Shown here in pieces: positions 13,914-14,007 of a DNA stretch of 14,007 nt. Position 1 is the first letter of the stretch. Each line of letters starts with the position of its first letter. Made by a program: the position numbers and the translations under genes. The stretch comes from CAZAMT01 sp964486145. Its GTDB lineage: Bacteria; Bacteroidota; Bacteroidia; Bacteroidales; JAAAOM01. The stretch spans positions 1 through 14,007 of the forward strand of contig CAZAMT010000084.1 of the NCBI GenBank assembly GCA_964486145.1, given 5' to 3'. Below the pieces are notes generated by a model, which saw only the letters and a program-made list of their open reading frames with translations, was not told the DNA's origin and searched no databases.

Positions 13914-14007
13914 TACATGCTGAAACCATTTTTGCCGGGATGAAAAAAAAACATAACATCACCAAATGCTTCAATTTGTAGGTTCTACTGTAATTTAAGT
14001 GGAAAGA
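13914..14007. other. Window end, no supported gene
   Basis: A reading frame starts at ATG 13910 by a 4-base ATGA overlap with the stop of the J-protein gene and runs 23 codons (ending at 13981) through a run of nine A. A CbpM-type modulator gene often follows cbpA, but the peptide is too short to call, and the frame does not continue. I see no terminator here. Confidence 0.4.

Overview
The window looks like a piece of a genome from the Bacteroidota, probably an anaerobic or microaerobic member of the Marinilabiliales or a relative (inference). The reasons are the low GC content, the near absence of strong Shine-Dalgarno sites, a textbook Bacteroidota promoter (TTG-N20-TATATTTG), and gene families common in that phylum: a periplasmic-TPR/SpoIIE phosphatase, a secreted ThuA plus oxidoreductase pair, and a small secreted protein with acidic WM repeats. 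It comes from a draft scaffold: a run of exactly 100 N (3439-3538) is flanked on both sides by the same 55 bases, which looks like two contigs that really overlap.

Layout. (1) 1-112: the 3' end of a gene on the + strand, possibly frameshifted. (2) 203-709 (-): a secreted acidic protein with WM repeats and its own terminator. (3) 990-3368 (-): phosphoenolpyruvate synthase, followed by a good terminator. (4) 3369-3809: divergent intergenic region with the assembly gap and, at its right end, a promoter with a 14-bp perfect palindrome between its two elements. (5) 3810-6671 (+): a compact six-gene operon: DUF134 HTH/zinc-ribbon protein, NifX/orange-protein-like protein, DUF5320 small protein, two MinD-like ATPases each carrying two [4Fe-4S] ferredoxin motifs, and a 56-residue 2[4Fe-4S] ferredoxin. 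(6) 6757-8994 (-): a two-gene operon for a secreted ThuA-domain protein and a lipoprotein of the Gfo/Idh/MocA type. (7) 9390-11975 (+): TPR-transmembrane-SpoIIE/PP2C phosphatase with a perfect-stem terminator. (8) 12204-12707 (+): periplasmic YfiR-like protein with a terminator. (9) 12978-13913 (+): CbpA-type DnaJ co-chaperone. The last 94 bases hold no gene that can be supported.

The most interesting unit is the 3810-6671 operon. It matches in content the anaerobe-specific orange protein (ORP) type of locus known from Desulfovibrio: a small NifX-fold metal-cluster protein next to paired MinD-like Fe-S ATPases. Here it is combined with a DUF134 regulator candidate, a DUF5320 protein and a dedicated ferredoxin. 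I infer a redox-driven, ATP-dependent machine that assembles or delivers a metal cluster; nothing in the sequence names the metal or the client. A second possible unit is the phosphatase and the YfiR-like protein, which together look like a periplasm-to-cytoplasm signalling pair.
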